Assembly: GCA_025351425.1 (NCBI GenBank) | Contig: JANXVY010000073.1 | Span: 38,065-102,064 of the forward strand | Direction of reading: 5' to 3' | DNA length: 64,000 nt | Source of the DNA: Hyphomicrobium sp. | GTDB taxonomy: Bacteria > Pseudomonadota > Alphaproteobacteria > Rhizobiales > Hyphomicrobiaceae | Part shown: positions 54,787 through 64,000 of the stretch, one piece after another | Layout of the letters: the number at the start of each line of letters is the position of its first letter | Numbering within the stretch: position 1 is the first letter of the stretch | Notes under the pieces: generated by a model | The model's input: the letters and a program-made list of their open reading frames with translations, nothing else | The model's database searches: none | What the model was told of the DNA's origin: nothing | Translations under genes and position numbers: made by a program

Positions 54787-54878
54787 CTTCCGAGGGGTGC
54801 CGAAAGGCTGAGATCGCGCTGGCGCGAAAACCCTTTGAACCTGATCCGGGTTATGCCGGCGAAGGGACGGATACGTGA
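54787..54878 (+). promoter_or_regulatory. TPP (thi-box) riboswitch
   Basis: GAGGGGTGCCGAAAGGCTGAGAT and, after a hairpin, ACCCTTTGAACCTGATCCGG followed by GTTATGCCGGCGAAGGGA match the THI element core. It lies 73 bp upstream of a small membrane protein gene and about 500 bp upstream of thiC, and should reduce expression of both when TPP is abundant. Confidence 0.95.
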
Positions 54879-54950
54879 GCAGCCATCCTTCGGCACGTCC
54901 TGACGTAGGCATACCCATAATCCTGCATCAACAGGATGAGAGGTATCGTG

Positions 54951-55364
54951 ATGTCTCAAGACCCGTCTCCCGTCGACGAAATCGCGCTCTTGCGCAGCCG
55001 CTACATCGCTGGTCTGATCGGGCCGGTGATGGTGGCGATCGGGGCCAGCCTGCTGTTCAATCACGGGCTTCTCGAAGAAATCGCTGCCGAAGTCGCGCGG
55101 GACAAGGCGGGCACGTTTCTGACCGGTCTGCTTCTGCTGTGCGCGGGCCTCGCGATCGTCCAATTGCACGAGACCTTGCAAGGCTGGCCTGCCATCGTCA
55201 CCGTGATCGGCTGGCTGACGGTTTTGAGCGGCCTCGCGCGGATCCTGTTCCCCTTCGAACTGGCCGGCATCGCCCCCCAGCTGATCACTGGCCCGGCACC
55301 CATGATAGGTGCGGCCGCGTGCCTGGCCGTCGGCGGATACCTATCGGTCAAAGCCTATCTTTGA
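54951..55364 (+). CDS. Four-TM membrane protein in the TPP-controlled operon
   Basis: A 137-residue protein with four hydrophobic segments (YIAGLIGPVMVAIGASLLF; AGTFLTGLLLLCAGLAIVQL; WPAIVTVIGWLTVLSGLARIL; APMIGAAACLAVGGYL). ATG 54951 has GAGAGG 6 bases upstream; ATG 54936 is an alternative. It lies between the riboswitch and thiC, 27 bp before thiC, so it is in the TPP regulon. Not a known thiamine transporter family; a role in thiamine or precursor uptake is inference only. Confidence 0.8.
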   Translation: MSQDPSPVDEIALLRSRYIAGLIGPVMVAIGASLLFNHGLLEEIAAEVARDKAGTFLTGLLLLCAGLAIVQLHETLQGWPAIVTVIGWLTVLSGLARILFPFELAGIAPQLITGPAPMIGAAACLAVGGYLSVKAYL

Positions 55365-57350
<1,986 letters not shown>

Positions 57351-57362
57351 TCGCTGCGCGAT

Positions 57363-57412
57363 GCGAGGGCCTCTTCAGCCCTCGCGCTCCCAAACCAGGG
57401 GCAAGCCCCTGG
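57363..57412. repeat. Two palindromes after thiC
   Basis: GCGAGGGC-CTCTTCA-GCCCTCGC (57363-57385) and CCAGGGGCAAGCCCCTGG (57395-57412). The second is the dispersed short palindrome also seen near rplY and fba. Either could end the thiC transcript although T-runs are lacking. Confidence 0.6.
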
Positions 57413-57451
57413 ACGATTTCGTGAGGCGATGGAATCGGCTTACGTTACCAC

Positions 57452-58168
57452 ATGACTGAAGATCAAGAACGACTCCTCAATACAGCGTCGGACCTATCAT
57501 TCCACCTCTATGAGGAAGCAGATCGAGCGCTCAAATCTTGGGCTGCAGTACAACCGACCGCACGATGCAACACTTTTATTGTGCAAAGCGGAGCAGCTCA
57601 GCAATTCAGAAACCTGGGCTTGAGCGAAGCGTATCACCATATGGTCGAGGCTTCCCTACGCGATACTATTATGACGCTTTGCAGAATGACAGATTCTCCG
57701 AAGCAGAGTATTCTGTCCACTTTTCAAATTGCTGAGCTTCTAAAAAACCAAGAATTACAAACTGCCGTTGACGGTGAATGGCGTTGGGAGGCCTCCGCTG
57801 GGGCTGAGCGCAGGCGCGTCTCAAGGCATCTACGCTTTTTAAAAAAGCGGGTGCCGGAATTTAATACACAAGTTAAAATAGAGACATGGAAAGAGGCGGA
57901 AGGTGTTTTTGTTAAGCCAATTACGATGACGAAGTGTCGGGCGGAGTTAAAACGGTTCAGAGACGCCATAATTGTGCATGCAGCGGACAAATCAAAGCTG
58001 GGCGGTCTTCATATTGATCGGATTGGCATAATCATCAAAACTTGCGCACTTGTTAGCAGGTCAGCTATGATTGTTTTTCGAGGCACAGTTGTGGATCCCG
58101 CTGCAGACTTTCGCCGCTATGTTAGAGCGCATAGGGATCTGCGGCGTGGCCTCTCGATTGAATTTTAA
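57452..58168 (+). CDS. HEPN/AbiU2-like protein, candidate RNase
   Basis: A 238-residue, mainly helical protein. SLRDTIMTLCRMTDSPKQSI (about residue 70) resembles the first helices of AbiU2-type HEPN proteins, and near the C-terminus FRDAIIVHAADK holds R170 and H176, an Rx5H spacing of the HEPN RNase motif (Rx4-6H). Base composition is markedly lower in GC than neighbours, and the gene lies beside a vapC remnant, both hints of horizontal transfer. Start ATG 57452 lacks a strong ribosome site. Family assignment is by eye and tentative. Confidence 0.55.
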   Translation: MTEDQERLLNTASDLSFHLYEEADRALKSWAAVQPTARCNTFIVQSGAAQQFRNLGLSEAYHHMVEASLRDTIMTLCRMTDSPKQSILSTFQIAELLKNQELQTAVDGEWRWEASAGAERRRVSRHLRFLKKRVPEFNTQVKIETWKEAEGVFVKPITMTKCRAELKRFRDAIIVHAADKSKLGGLHIDRIGIIIKTCALVSRSAMIVFRGTVVDPAADFRRYVRAHRDLRRGLSIEF

Positions 58169-58251
58169 GACAAGAACGCGGGAGCATTAGAAAAAAGAAT
58201 GTGGGAGAAATTCACCGCTACCGGCTGAGGGCTCGCCCCTGGACCCTTTAT

Positions 58252-58390
58252 TCACTGTAGCCAATTCTCGAATGTGAGCCCCACCACCCGCTTGAACTCG
58301 CGGGTGTTGCCGGTGACCAGTACCGGTGACCAGTATGTGATAGAGCGTGAGCGAGTGGGCGGCGATCAGCAGTTCGGTCGCGCCAGAAAA
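58252..58390 (-). pseudogene. C-terminal remnant of a VapC-type PIN toxin gene
   Basis: On the minus strand ATELLIAAHSLTLYHILVTG is followed, after a 13-bp duplication, by NTREFKRVVGLTFENWLQ and a stop. Removing one copy of CCGGTGACCAGTA (plus strand 58310-58335 holds two) restores a continuous PIN C-terminus. The duplication therefore frameshifts the gene. The N-terminal half with the first catalytic acids is missing. Confidence 0.78.
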
Positions 58391-58474
58391 CCTGCTTCGC
58401 GCGACCTCGAACGCAAAACGGCCCCCGAGGTTTCCCCCGGAGGCCGCGTCGAAAGCGCGTCTGAGCCAGAAAGC

Positions 58475-58834
58475 TTAGGCGCCGACCTTCTCGCCGACGC
58501 ACTTCTTCATGTGGGCATCCTTGGCGGCACCGGCGAGCTTCTTGTCGGCCGAGTCCTTCTCGCAGGAAGCGGAGGCGTCCTTTTCACACTTGCCAAGGAA
58601 GCTGGTCGCGGCAGCACCGGCGAGCTTCTTCTCAGTAGCCTGCGCCTTGCACGACGCCATTGCGGCGGCAACCGGAGCGGCGGCAGGCTTGGCGGCTGCA
58701 GCGGGTGCTGCCGGGGCCGGAGCAGCGGGAGCGGCGGCAGGAGCCTTGGGAGCGGCAGGGGTCGCGGCTGGCTGCTGGGCGTAGGCAGCAGTGCCAAACA
58801 GGATGAGTGCGGCCGAAAGTGCAAGCGTGCGCAT
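58475..58834 (-). CDS. Exported PsiF-repeat-like protein
   Basis: A 119-residue protein with signal peptide (LALSAALILFGTAAYAQ), a Pro/Ala linker, and two repeats of the form C-x8-KLAGAA-x-F/H-C (CKAQATEKKLAGAAATSFLGKC and CEKDSADKKLAGAAKDAHMKKC), the pattern of PsiF (phosphate-starvation-inducible) repeats. Cysteines probably form disulphides. PsiF function is unknown. No Pho box was found. Confidence 0.78.
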   Translation of the reverse strand: MRTLALSAALILFGTAAYAQQPAATPAAPKAPAAAPAAPAPAAPAAAAKPAAAPVAAAMASCKAQATEKKLAGAAATSFLGKCEKDASASCEKDSADKKLAGAAKDAHMKKCVGEKVGA

Positions 58835-59077
58835 TGGAAATTCTCCGGTTGAAGTGCCAGGTTCGACTCAACTTCGTTGCACAATGTCTGTGCAGTTTGA
58901 CCAACGTGTGGCGCAAAATCATTTTATACTCTACGCGAGCGTAACAGTGTGATGCCCTGCAAATACGCAATCCCGGAACGTTGATCGCGCCCGGGACTTG
59001 TAGCGCCGCTCATTCGCTCCCAAAACGCAGGTACTGAGCCCGGGATACGTTCGACATATTCGATCGAGGAGACCGAC

Positions 59078-59548
59078 ATGGCACAAACGCAACCTCACAA
59101 GCCGGCGCCCTCCGCTAAGACAGCGAGCACCGCCGCGAGCAAGAACAAATCCCAAGCGGCCGAGCCACGCCGCGCCACCCACGGCACGTTCATCTGGAAC
59201 GAACTGATGACCCACGACGCGGAGAAGGCCAAGGCCTTCTACAAGCAGACGCTGGGCTGGCACTACGAGTCCATGCCCATGGCCGATGGCACGACCTATT
59301 GGATCGTCAAGATGGGAGACACACCGGCTGGCGGCATCTTCCCGATGATTGGCCCCCAGTTCGAGAAACTGCCCGAGCAATGGGTCAGCTACATCTGCGT
59401 GGACGATGTCGATGCCCGCGTGAAACTGGCGGTCAACGCCGGCGCTCACGTCATGCGCGAACCCTTCGACATCCCCAAGGTGGGCCGGATCGCCTACCTC
59501 ACGCAACCCGGCGGCGCCAAGATTTTCTGGATGACGCCTTCACCATAG
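59078..59548 (+). CDS. VOC (glyoxalase/bleomycin-resistance) family protein
   Basis: A 156-residue protein. After a basic Ala/Lys/Ser N-terminal tail (about 28 residues) comes one VOC module: THGTFIWNELMTHDAEKAKAFYKQTLGWHYE, a linker with GGIFPMIGPQFEKLPEQWVSYICVDDVDA and the final GRIAYLTQPGGAKIFWMTP. His 33 and Glu in the beta strands may bind metal. Substrate unknown; likely a putative hydroxylase/glyoxalase-like type. Confidence 0.85.
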   Translation: MAQTQPHKPAPSAKTASTAASKNKSQAAEPRRATHGTFIWNELMTHDAEKAKAFYKQTLGWHYESMPMADGTTYWIVKMGDTPAGGIFPMIGPQFEKLPEQWVSYICVDDVDARVKLAVNAGAHVMREPFDIPKVGRIAYLTQPGGAKIFWMTPSP

Positions 59549-59706
59549 GAAATTCGAACCGGCGAACGGAATTGACTAGCGGCTTCGCCCGTTCTCATGA
59601 TGAAGCACGCGTGATCGCCCGACGGTCTGCAAGACGGACTGGCCGCGTGAAAATTGCTTGCGTTGTTTCTGTAGCGTAAGTGTTCGTAGCGTATGAGGTT
59701 GTGTAA

Positions 59707-60051
59707 ATGAGTATCCGCGTCCGCTCGCCTCGGCGAGGCTTGGGCTATGCCGTGTTGATAGCGATCGCAATCCTGCCCGCAACGGCCGCATTGGCAGATC
59801 AGCCAGCCCCATTGCTCCCTGCCCGCCCGATGCTGCCCGCAAGTGCAGGTTCCGGCACCAGTCCGGGCAGAATTCTACCCGATCAAGTGGAACGGCGGCC
59901 GTCAGCCGTTTATTTGGGCGCGACCCCTCCACCAAGCTACGCCACAGCGCCGCGCGGGTTCGGCCCCAACTATTTCGAACGATCTTCGTTCGCGGGTCCC
60001 AACCGGCGAGGCCAAGCCTATGATGTCCGCCGCCGTCCCAAAAACGGATGA
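59707..60051 (+). CDS. Exported Pro-rich protein, hypothetical
   Basis: A 114-residue protein with a signal peptide (GLGYAVLIAIAILPATAALA) and a mature, Pro/Arg/Gly-rich sequence without a recognised domain. The start ATG 59707 has weak ribosome support. Confidence 0.5.
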   Translation: MSIRVRSPRRGLGYAVLIAIAILPATAALADQPAPLLPARPMLPASAGSGTSPGRILPDQVERRPSAVYLGATPPPSYATAPRGFGPNYFERSSFAGPNRRGQAYDVRRRPKNG

Positions 60052-60071
60052 AGGGGCTGAATAAATCAAAA

Positions 60072-60098
60072 GGGCCGCAGTTACCTGCGGCCCCCGTG
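60072..60098 (-). terminator. Terminator of the 29-codon gene
   Basis: On the minus strand GGGCCGCAG-GTAA-CTGCGGCCC forms a perfect stem and is followed by TTTTGATTTATT. It lies 69 bp after the stop of the small gene. Confidence 0.75.
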
Positions 60099-60161
60099 AG
60101 ACTTGCATTTTTCGCAGTCGTTTTGCGGTGCGGCGCTGCTCGGCAGCGCCATCGTGGCAGC

Positions 60162-60251
60162 TTACAGGCTCAGTTCACCCCGGAGGAGCTGAACTGACAC
60201 CTGTGACTGCGTACGAACCGAAGCCCGCGTAACGACAATCCCACTCGACAT
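60162..60251 (-). CDS. 29-residue small protein with extended Shine-Dalgarno
   Basis: A 29-codon frame opening SSGIVVTRASVR. Upstream on the minus strand, 12 bases (AAGGAGGTGATC, plus 60254-60265) are a perfect complement of the 16S rRNA 3' end, 7 bases from the ATG. A TTGACA -35 (60312-60317) and GATCTT -10 (60289-60294), spaced 17, lie upstream, and a terminator follows. The first 12 residues resemble the N-terminus of Hyphomicrobiales flagellins (SGIVxxASVR), but the rest does not, so it is not a flagellin. An upstream in-frame ATG overlaps the ribosome site. Role unknown. Confidence 0.65.
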   Translation of the reverse strand: MSSGIVVTRASVRTQSQVSVQLLRGELSL

Positions 60252-60288
60252 CAGATCACCTCCTTCCATGTTGTTAAAAACTGCCGTT

Positions 60289-60317
60289 AAGATCCAACGA
60301 TTTGCTGCGCTTGTCAA
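60289..60317 (-). promoter_or_regulatory. Sigma-70-type promoter of the 29-codon gene
   Basis: TTGACA (complement of 60312-60317), 17-base spacer, GATCTT (complement of 60289-60294). The -35 is consensus; the -10 is moderate. The predicted start is near 60282, giving a 5' leader of about 30 bases that ends in the extended ribosome site. Confidence 0.6.
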
Positions 60318-60469
60318 ATGCCTCCCGGCGTGGGAAGTCGCAGGAACAAGTTCAGCGTGTCGTGCCGGACTCAAACCACGCGACATCGCAACACCGACAT
60401 AAATCGTCCGCAGGATCGTGCTTTCCTGCCGTCATAACGCAATCGGCAGCATTCATCGGGAGGCTACAA

Positions 60470-61027
60470 GTGTTCAATCGCGGCTCAAACTCGGACGGCC
60501 GTCCGCCGGATCTGCAGAACCTCTTCCAGTCGCAGCCTGCGGCCCAGCCCAGCGCTCCGGCACAGGGCTCGCCGATCATGCCGCCCGTAGCCCCGGTTGC
60601 CCCACAGCCTGTGACGATGCCCACGGCGGCCGTCGCCGAAGCCCAGGCCAGCCACGTTTCGATCATCGGCTCCGACCTCGTCATCCTTGGCGACAAGATC
60701 ACGGTGATCACGAAGACCCGGCTGCTGGTCGATGGCGAAGTCCGCGGCGATATCAACGGCAAAGAAGTGATCATCGGCCGTTCGGGCAAGGTCACAGGAA
60801 CGGTGGCCGCGAACTCGATCGAAGTGCATGGCCACGTCCACGGCGCGGTGCGCGCGCAGAGCGTCACACTTCATCCAACCGCCCACGTCGACGGAGACAT
60901 TCACAATCAGGTCCTGAAAATCTCCGAAGGCGCCATCTTCGACGGCCGCGTACGGCGCGCCAAAGATGCCAGCGAATTGACGCCGGTGCTAGATCCCGCC
61001 GCCTTCATGCCCAAGCAGCAATCCTGA
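60470..61027 (+). CDS. Bactofilin
   Basis: A 185-residue polymerising cytoskeletal protein. After a Pro/Ala/Gln linker (about 60 residues) comes the bactofilin right-handed beta-helix: VSIIGSDLVILGDKITVITKTRLLVDGEVRGDINGKEVIIGRSGKVTGTVAANSIEVHGHVHGAVRA and continuing repeats. GTG 60470 follows GGGAGG by 6 bases. Bactofilins form filaments that organise cell-wall growth or stalks. Divergent from the 29-codon gene. Confidence 0.92.
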   Translation: MFNRGSNSDGRPPDLQNLFQSQPAAQPSAPAQGSPIMPPVAPVAPQPVTMPTAAVAEAQASHVSIIGSDLVILGDKITVITKTRLLVDGEVRGDINGKEVIIGRSGKVTGTVAANSIEVHGHVHGAVRAQSVTLHPTAHVDGDIHNQVLKISEGAIFDGRVRRAKDASELTPVLDPAAFMPKQQS

Positions 61028-61374
61028 ACATCAAGCGCCAGCCGACCGGTTCTGACGGCGTTTCACTTAAGTGATCGCCCGAGCGTATTTTGGGGAAAAA
61101 ACCTGCCCCCGTGTCGGCCACCCTGCGCACGGAGCAGCGCCAAGGGTGCTTATCTACAAACTCACGGAAGACCGCAAACTCAAGGAAGTCAGCGCACTGT
61201 CAGCCTGCGAAGTTGATGACGCTTATCTGCGCAAAAGCAATCCAGCGGACCGGGTCCGATCTGGAATAAAATAACAGCACCATTTTACTCCTTGTCGTGA
61301 TCGTGCAATGGCAACGCGCGAAATGGGTGCGCCGTCACCCCTAGTGAAATATTTTTCCAACCCGCGAGGCCTGA
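61028..61374. other. Intergenic region, no recognised gene
   Basis: A 347-bp gap between bactofilin and the interrupted corA. A 67-codon GTG-started frame (61071-61274) is open but has no recognisable motif, so I do not call it. It presumably holds the promoter of corA. Confidence 0.4.
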
Positions 61375-62352
61375 ATGATTACGGTCTATGATCGCAATGG
61401 AACCGGCCTTGTGAAGCGCGATGGGTTGTGCGCCATCAACGAAGCGACGGTCTGGATCGACCTGATCGCCCCGACGCCGGAAGAAGACAACCACATCGAA
61501 CAGGCGCTCGGCGTCGAAATTCCGACCCGCGCCGAAGCCCGGGAAATCGAGGCATCGAACCGGATGTAGCTCGAAAATGGTGCGAATTACATGACGGCCT
61601 TCGTCATGTAATGCATCGAACAGCTCAACCCAGGCACTTCGAACGTCACGTTCATTCTGGCCGGCCAGCGCCTTGTCACCGTCCGCTACGTCGAACCCAA
61701 GGCATTCCCCATCTTTCTGTCCCGCGTCGAACGCGGCGAGGCACCCTGCAAGTCGAGCGCCGCCATCATGGTTGGCCTGCTCGAAACGATGCTCCACCGC
61801 AAGGCCGACCTGATCGAACGCATCCAGGACGACGTCGACAAAATGGCGCAAGCGCTCTTCGGCTTGAACGGCCGAAAAACGGCCCGCAAACAGGGCGACA
61901 GCTTGGGCGCCTACCTGACTGGCACCGGCCGCGACGCCGACATCATCGCCCGGGCCCAGGAGAGCGCAGTATCGATCGAACGCGTGCTGATGTACTTTGC
62001 CGGCGCCGTCCGCGAGCGCCACGACGACGTGCATGTGCTGGAACGGATCGAGTCCGCCCGCCGCGACAACAGCTCGTTGATGGAGCACATGAAATTCCTT
62101 CAGGGGCGGACCAACTTCCTGCTCGACGCGACCCTCGGCATGATCAACACCGAGCAGAACCAGATCATCAAACTGTTCTCGGTCATGGCCGTCATGCTGA
62201 TGCCACCGACGCTGATCGCATCGATTTACGGCATGAACTTCAAGAATATTCCGGAGCTGAGTTTCGAGTGGGGCTACCCGATGGCGCTCGGCATGATGCT
62301 GCTGTCCGGATTGATCCCCTACATCTACTTCCGCCGCAAGGGCTGGCTATAA
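61375..62352 (+). pseudogene. corA: corA-like divalent cation transporter gene interrupted by two in-frame stops
   Basis: One reading frame of 325 codons covers a complete CorA: an N-terminal domain (VWIDLIAPTPEEDNHIEQAL), VTFILAGQRLVTVRYVEP, a long helical part, and a C-terminus with the signature YGMNF and two TM helices (LMPPTLIASIYGMNF, MALGMMLLSGLIPYIYFRRKGWL). TAG at 61567-61569 and TAA at 61609-61611 interrupt it in the same frame, without any frameshift. CorA homologues here read LYEENGALYMTA. It probably makes no full product unless read through or started downstream. Confidence 0.85.
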
Positions 62353-63666
62353 GCCCGCGAACCCGATGACGACGGAAACCCCGGCACAGACCGCCATCGT
62401 AGTAATGATCCCGCGATGCAGCACAAACAGCATCACGACCGCGAGCAGCGCCAGCGCGACCGCCAAGCCATTGACGGAAGCCGGATCGGGCACAGTCAGC
62501 TTCAGCCAACCGATCCGCTGGTCCGCGACGCGCGCAAACAGCACATGCAGCGCAAACCAGACCGTCAGATTGAGGATGACGCCGACGACGCAAGCGGTGA
62601 CCGAGCGCAGCGCGAGCGTCAGTTTTGGCAGCTGATTGAGCCTCTCGATGTAAGGCGCGCCGGTAAAAACCCACAGGAAACAGGGTGTGAACGTCGCCCA
62701 AAGAGTAACCCCCGCTCCTAGAAGCCCCAGCGCCAGCGACCCAGACAGGCTCTCACCACCCTGCCGGAAGGCAACAAGGGTGCCGACGAACTGCGTGACC
62801 AGGATCAGCGGTCCCGGCGTCGTTTCGGCAAGCCCGAGGCCATCCATCATCTCGCCCGCCCCGAGCCAGTGATAGTGCTCGACTACGTCCTGCGCCATGT
62901 AGGCCAGCACCGCATACGCGCCGCCAAAGGTGACAACCGCCAGCTTGGAGAAGAACCAAGCAAGCTGGCTCAACACGTGCCCGGGGCCGAAAATGCCGGC
63001 AATGACCAGCAGAGGTCCGAGCCATATCACGAGCCAGAGAATGGCGGTCGCGACCGTGGAGCGGGTTGAAGTGCGTGCCGTAACGGCCATCGTGGGGGCA
63101 GGAGCCGCAGTCGCCCAACCGCGCCAGGCCCCGATGAGCGCGGCGCTCAACACGATGACCGGAAACGGGACCTCGAAAAAGAAGATCGCCAGAAACGCCA
63201 ACGCCGCCGTCCACCATTCGGCCGGCACCTTAAGCGACCGCCGCGCCACCCGCACCAACGCCTCGATAACGATCGCCAGCACGGCCGCCTTGATGCCGAA
63301 AAACACAGCCTCCACGGCAGGCACGTTGCCATAGAGAGCATACACCAGCGACAGCGCGAGCATCACGGCCGCACCCGGCAACACGAACAGCAGCCCCGCA
63401 GCCACTCCGCCCGCCACCCCGTGCAACCGCCAGCCGACGTAGGTGGCAAGTTGCATCGCCTCCGGTCCCGGCAGCAGCATGCAGAAGTTGAGCGCCGACA
63501 GATAGCGCTGCTCGTCGATCCATTTATGTTCGTCGACCAGCACCCGGTGCATCATGGCGATCTGCCCGGCCGGCCCCCCGAACGAAAGCAGACCGATCCT
63601 GGCGAATACGGAAACGAGGTCCCCAAAGACTGGCGGGGTAGTGGCCTTCGTTGGGGCCGCGATCAT
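62347..63666 (-). CDS. chrA: Chromate transporter (ChrA family, two CHR domains)
   Basis: A 439-residue integral membrane protein with the duplicated CHR layout. Each half shows the family motif: FARIGLLSFGGPAGQIAMMHRVLVDEHKWIDEQRYLSAL (first) and FSKLAVVTFGGAYAVLAYMAQDVVEHYHWLGAGEMMDGLGLAETTPGPLILVTQFVG (second). About ten TM helices. ATG 63666 gives the standard start. It may export chromate, although CHR proteins of unknown substrate are common. Its 3' end overlaps corA by 6 bp in convergent orientation. Confidence 0.9.
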   Translation of the reverse strand: MIAAPTKATTPPVFGDLVSVFARIGLLSFGGPAGQIAMMHRVLVDEHKWIDEQRYLSALNFCMLLPGPEAMQLATYVGWRLHGVAGGVAAGLLFVLPGAAVMLALSLVYALYGNVPAVEAVFFGIKAAVLAIVIEALVRVARRSLKVPAEWWTAALAFLAIFFFEVPFPVIVLSAALIGAWRGWATAAPAPTMAVTARTSTRSTVATAILWLVIWLGPLLVIAGIFGPGHVLSQLAWFFSKLAVVTFGGAYAVLAYMAQDVVEHYHWLGAGEMMDGLGLAETTPGPLILVTQFVGTLVAFRQGGESLSGSLALGLLGAGVTLWATFTPCFLWVFTGAPYIERLNQLPKLTLALRSVTACVVGVILNLTVWFALHVLFARVADQRIGWLKLTVPDPASVNGLAVALALLAVVMLFVLHRGIITTMAVCAGVSVVIGFAGL

Positions 63667-64000
63667 GTCTGGAACTCCGAAATTTGCGCCAGACGCATAC
63701 CATGAAAACAACCGCTGATGACCCAAACGGATCGTCAATCGGGGCCTGTGTGGCCACGCAAGCGGTCGTCCGCACCCTTCGCATCTGCGGCGTGTGGTCA
63801 CGCAATTTCAGGGTGTAAAATAAAAAAACACGGGAAAACAATATCTTACTCAAATATAAAAAACATCGTTCAATAAGCCGGGTTGACCCTTTGGGTTAAC
63901 GGTGGTCGGGTCCGGCGGCCAGACTGGGGTTGTCCCAGCAAGTTTAATCTCACGACGGCAGAACGGCTTCTGGTGTTCCGTTGATTTGTGGTGTGCGTTC
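63667..64000. other. Right-end intergenic region
   Basis: Upstream of chrA and running off the window. From about 63805 a run of A/T-rich sequence (AAAATAAAAAAACACGGG) includes GTTGACCCTTTGGGTTAAC, an imperfect palindrome near 63883-63901. It probably holds the chrA promoter. No gene was identified. Confidence 0.4.

Noticed and set aside
61071..61274. A 67-codon GTG-started frame after bactofilin
   Set aside because: No motif, weak ribosome site, and not clearly different from chance in this composition.

Overview
The window is a GC-rich (roughly 64 %) bacterial chromosome segment with dense, mostly housekeeping gene content. Gene families and order point to an alphaproteobacterium of the order Hyphomicrobiales (Rhizobiales), possibly a Hyphomicrobiaceae-like lineage. 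The signs are a DUF4164-zapA-gap-(pgk missing)-fba-thiE-Sel1 neighbourhood, rplY-pth-ychF linkage, a glnB-glnA pair behind a sigma-54 promoter, a perfect CtrA box, DUF599 and EF-G-like paralogues, and RIME-like intergenic mosaic elements. No tRNA, rRNA, CRISPR array, prophage or intact insertion sequence was found. The species assignment is inference only.

Layout. 0-6 kb: tripartite RND efflux adaptor and pump, then a convergent orphan HlyD/MacA-like adaptor. 5.8-13.2 kb: a zeta-toxin-like P-loop protein, a GyrI-like protein, a wrecked AHSA1 gene, apt with a zinc-ribbon partner, the methylthioribose-1-phosphate isomerase gene mtnA with a class II aldolase (possible DHAP shunt), and a ClpP-fold secreted protein. 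13.2-21.3 kb: YebC, thioesterase, TPR lipoprotein-like protein, photolyase, L,D-transpeptidase, HTH regulator, a decayed Crp/Fnr gene, DUF599. 21.3-33.3 kb: cell-envelope block (MotA/OmpA pair, Pro-rich OmpA protein, DUF937-OmpA protein), an EF-G-like GTPase, inositol monophosphatase and an MsbA-type ABC exporter. 33.5-43.5 kb: rplY, pth, lgt, ychF, rlpA-like, purL, zapA. 43.8-50.1 kb: central carbon genes gap and fba, thiE, a Sel1 protein and nnrD. 50.2-52.5 kb: glnB-glnA nitrogen control. 52.5-57.4 kb: hypotheticals, then a TPP riboswitch driving a small membrane protein and thiC. 57.4-64 kb: accessory end with a low-GC HEPN/AbiU2-like gene, a vapC scar, a PsiF-repeat protein, a VOC protein, a 29-codon gene with an extended Shine-Dalgarno, bactofilin, a stop-interrupted corA and chrA.

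Several kinds of non-coding structure recur. RIME-like elements bounded by CTAG lie at 28.1, 42.7, 44.8, 50.1 and (degenerate) 50.8 kb; two of them supply the stop codon of a neighbouring gene, and one carries four perfect 24-bp tandem repeats. REP/BIME-like palindromes with a CCCTCTCCCCG core lie at 1.55, 35.2, 39.7, 45.1 and 48.4 kb. Short CCAGGGGC-type palindromes follow several genes.

The window also records gene decay: AHSA1, Crp/Fnr, VapC and CorA reading frames are all broken. I see no clearly new multi-gene system. The best candidates for something undescribed are the 29-codon gene at 60.2 kb, the HEPN-like gene at 57.5 kb, the riboswitch-controlled membrane protein upstream of thiC, the zeta-like kinase without an antitoxin, and the EF-G paralogue that lacks the catalytic switch-II histidine.
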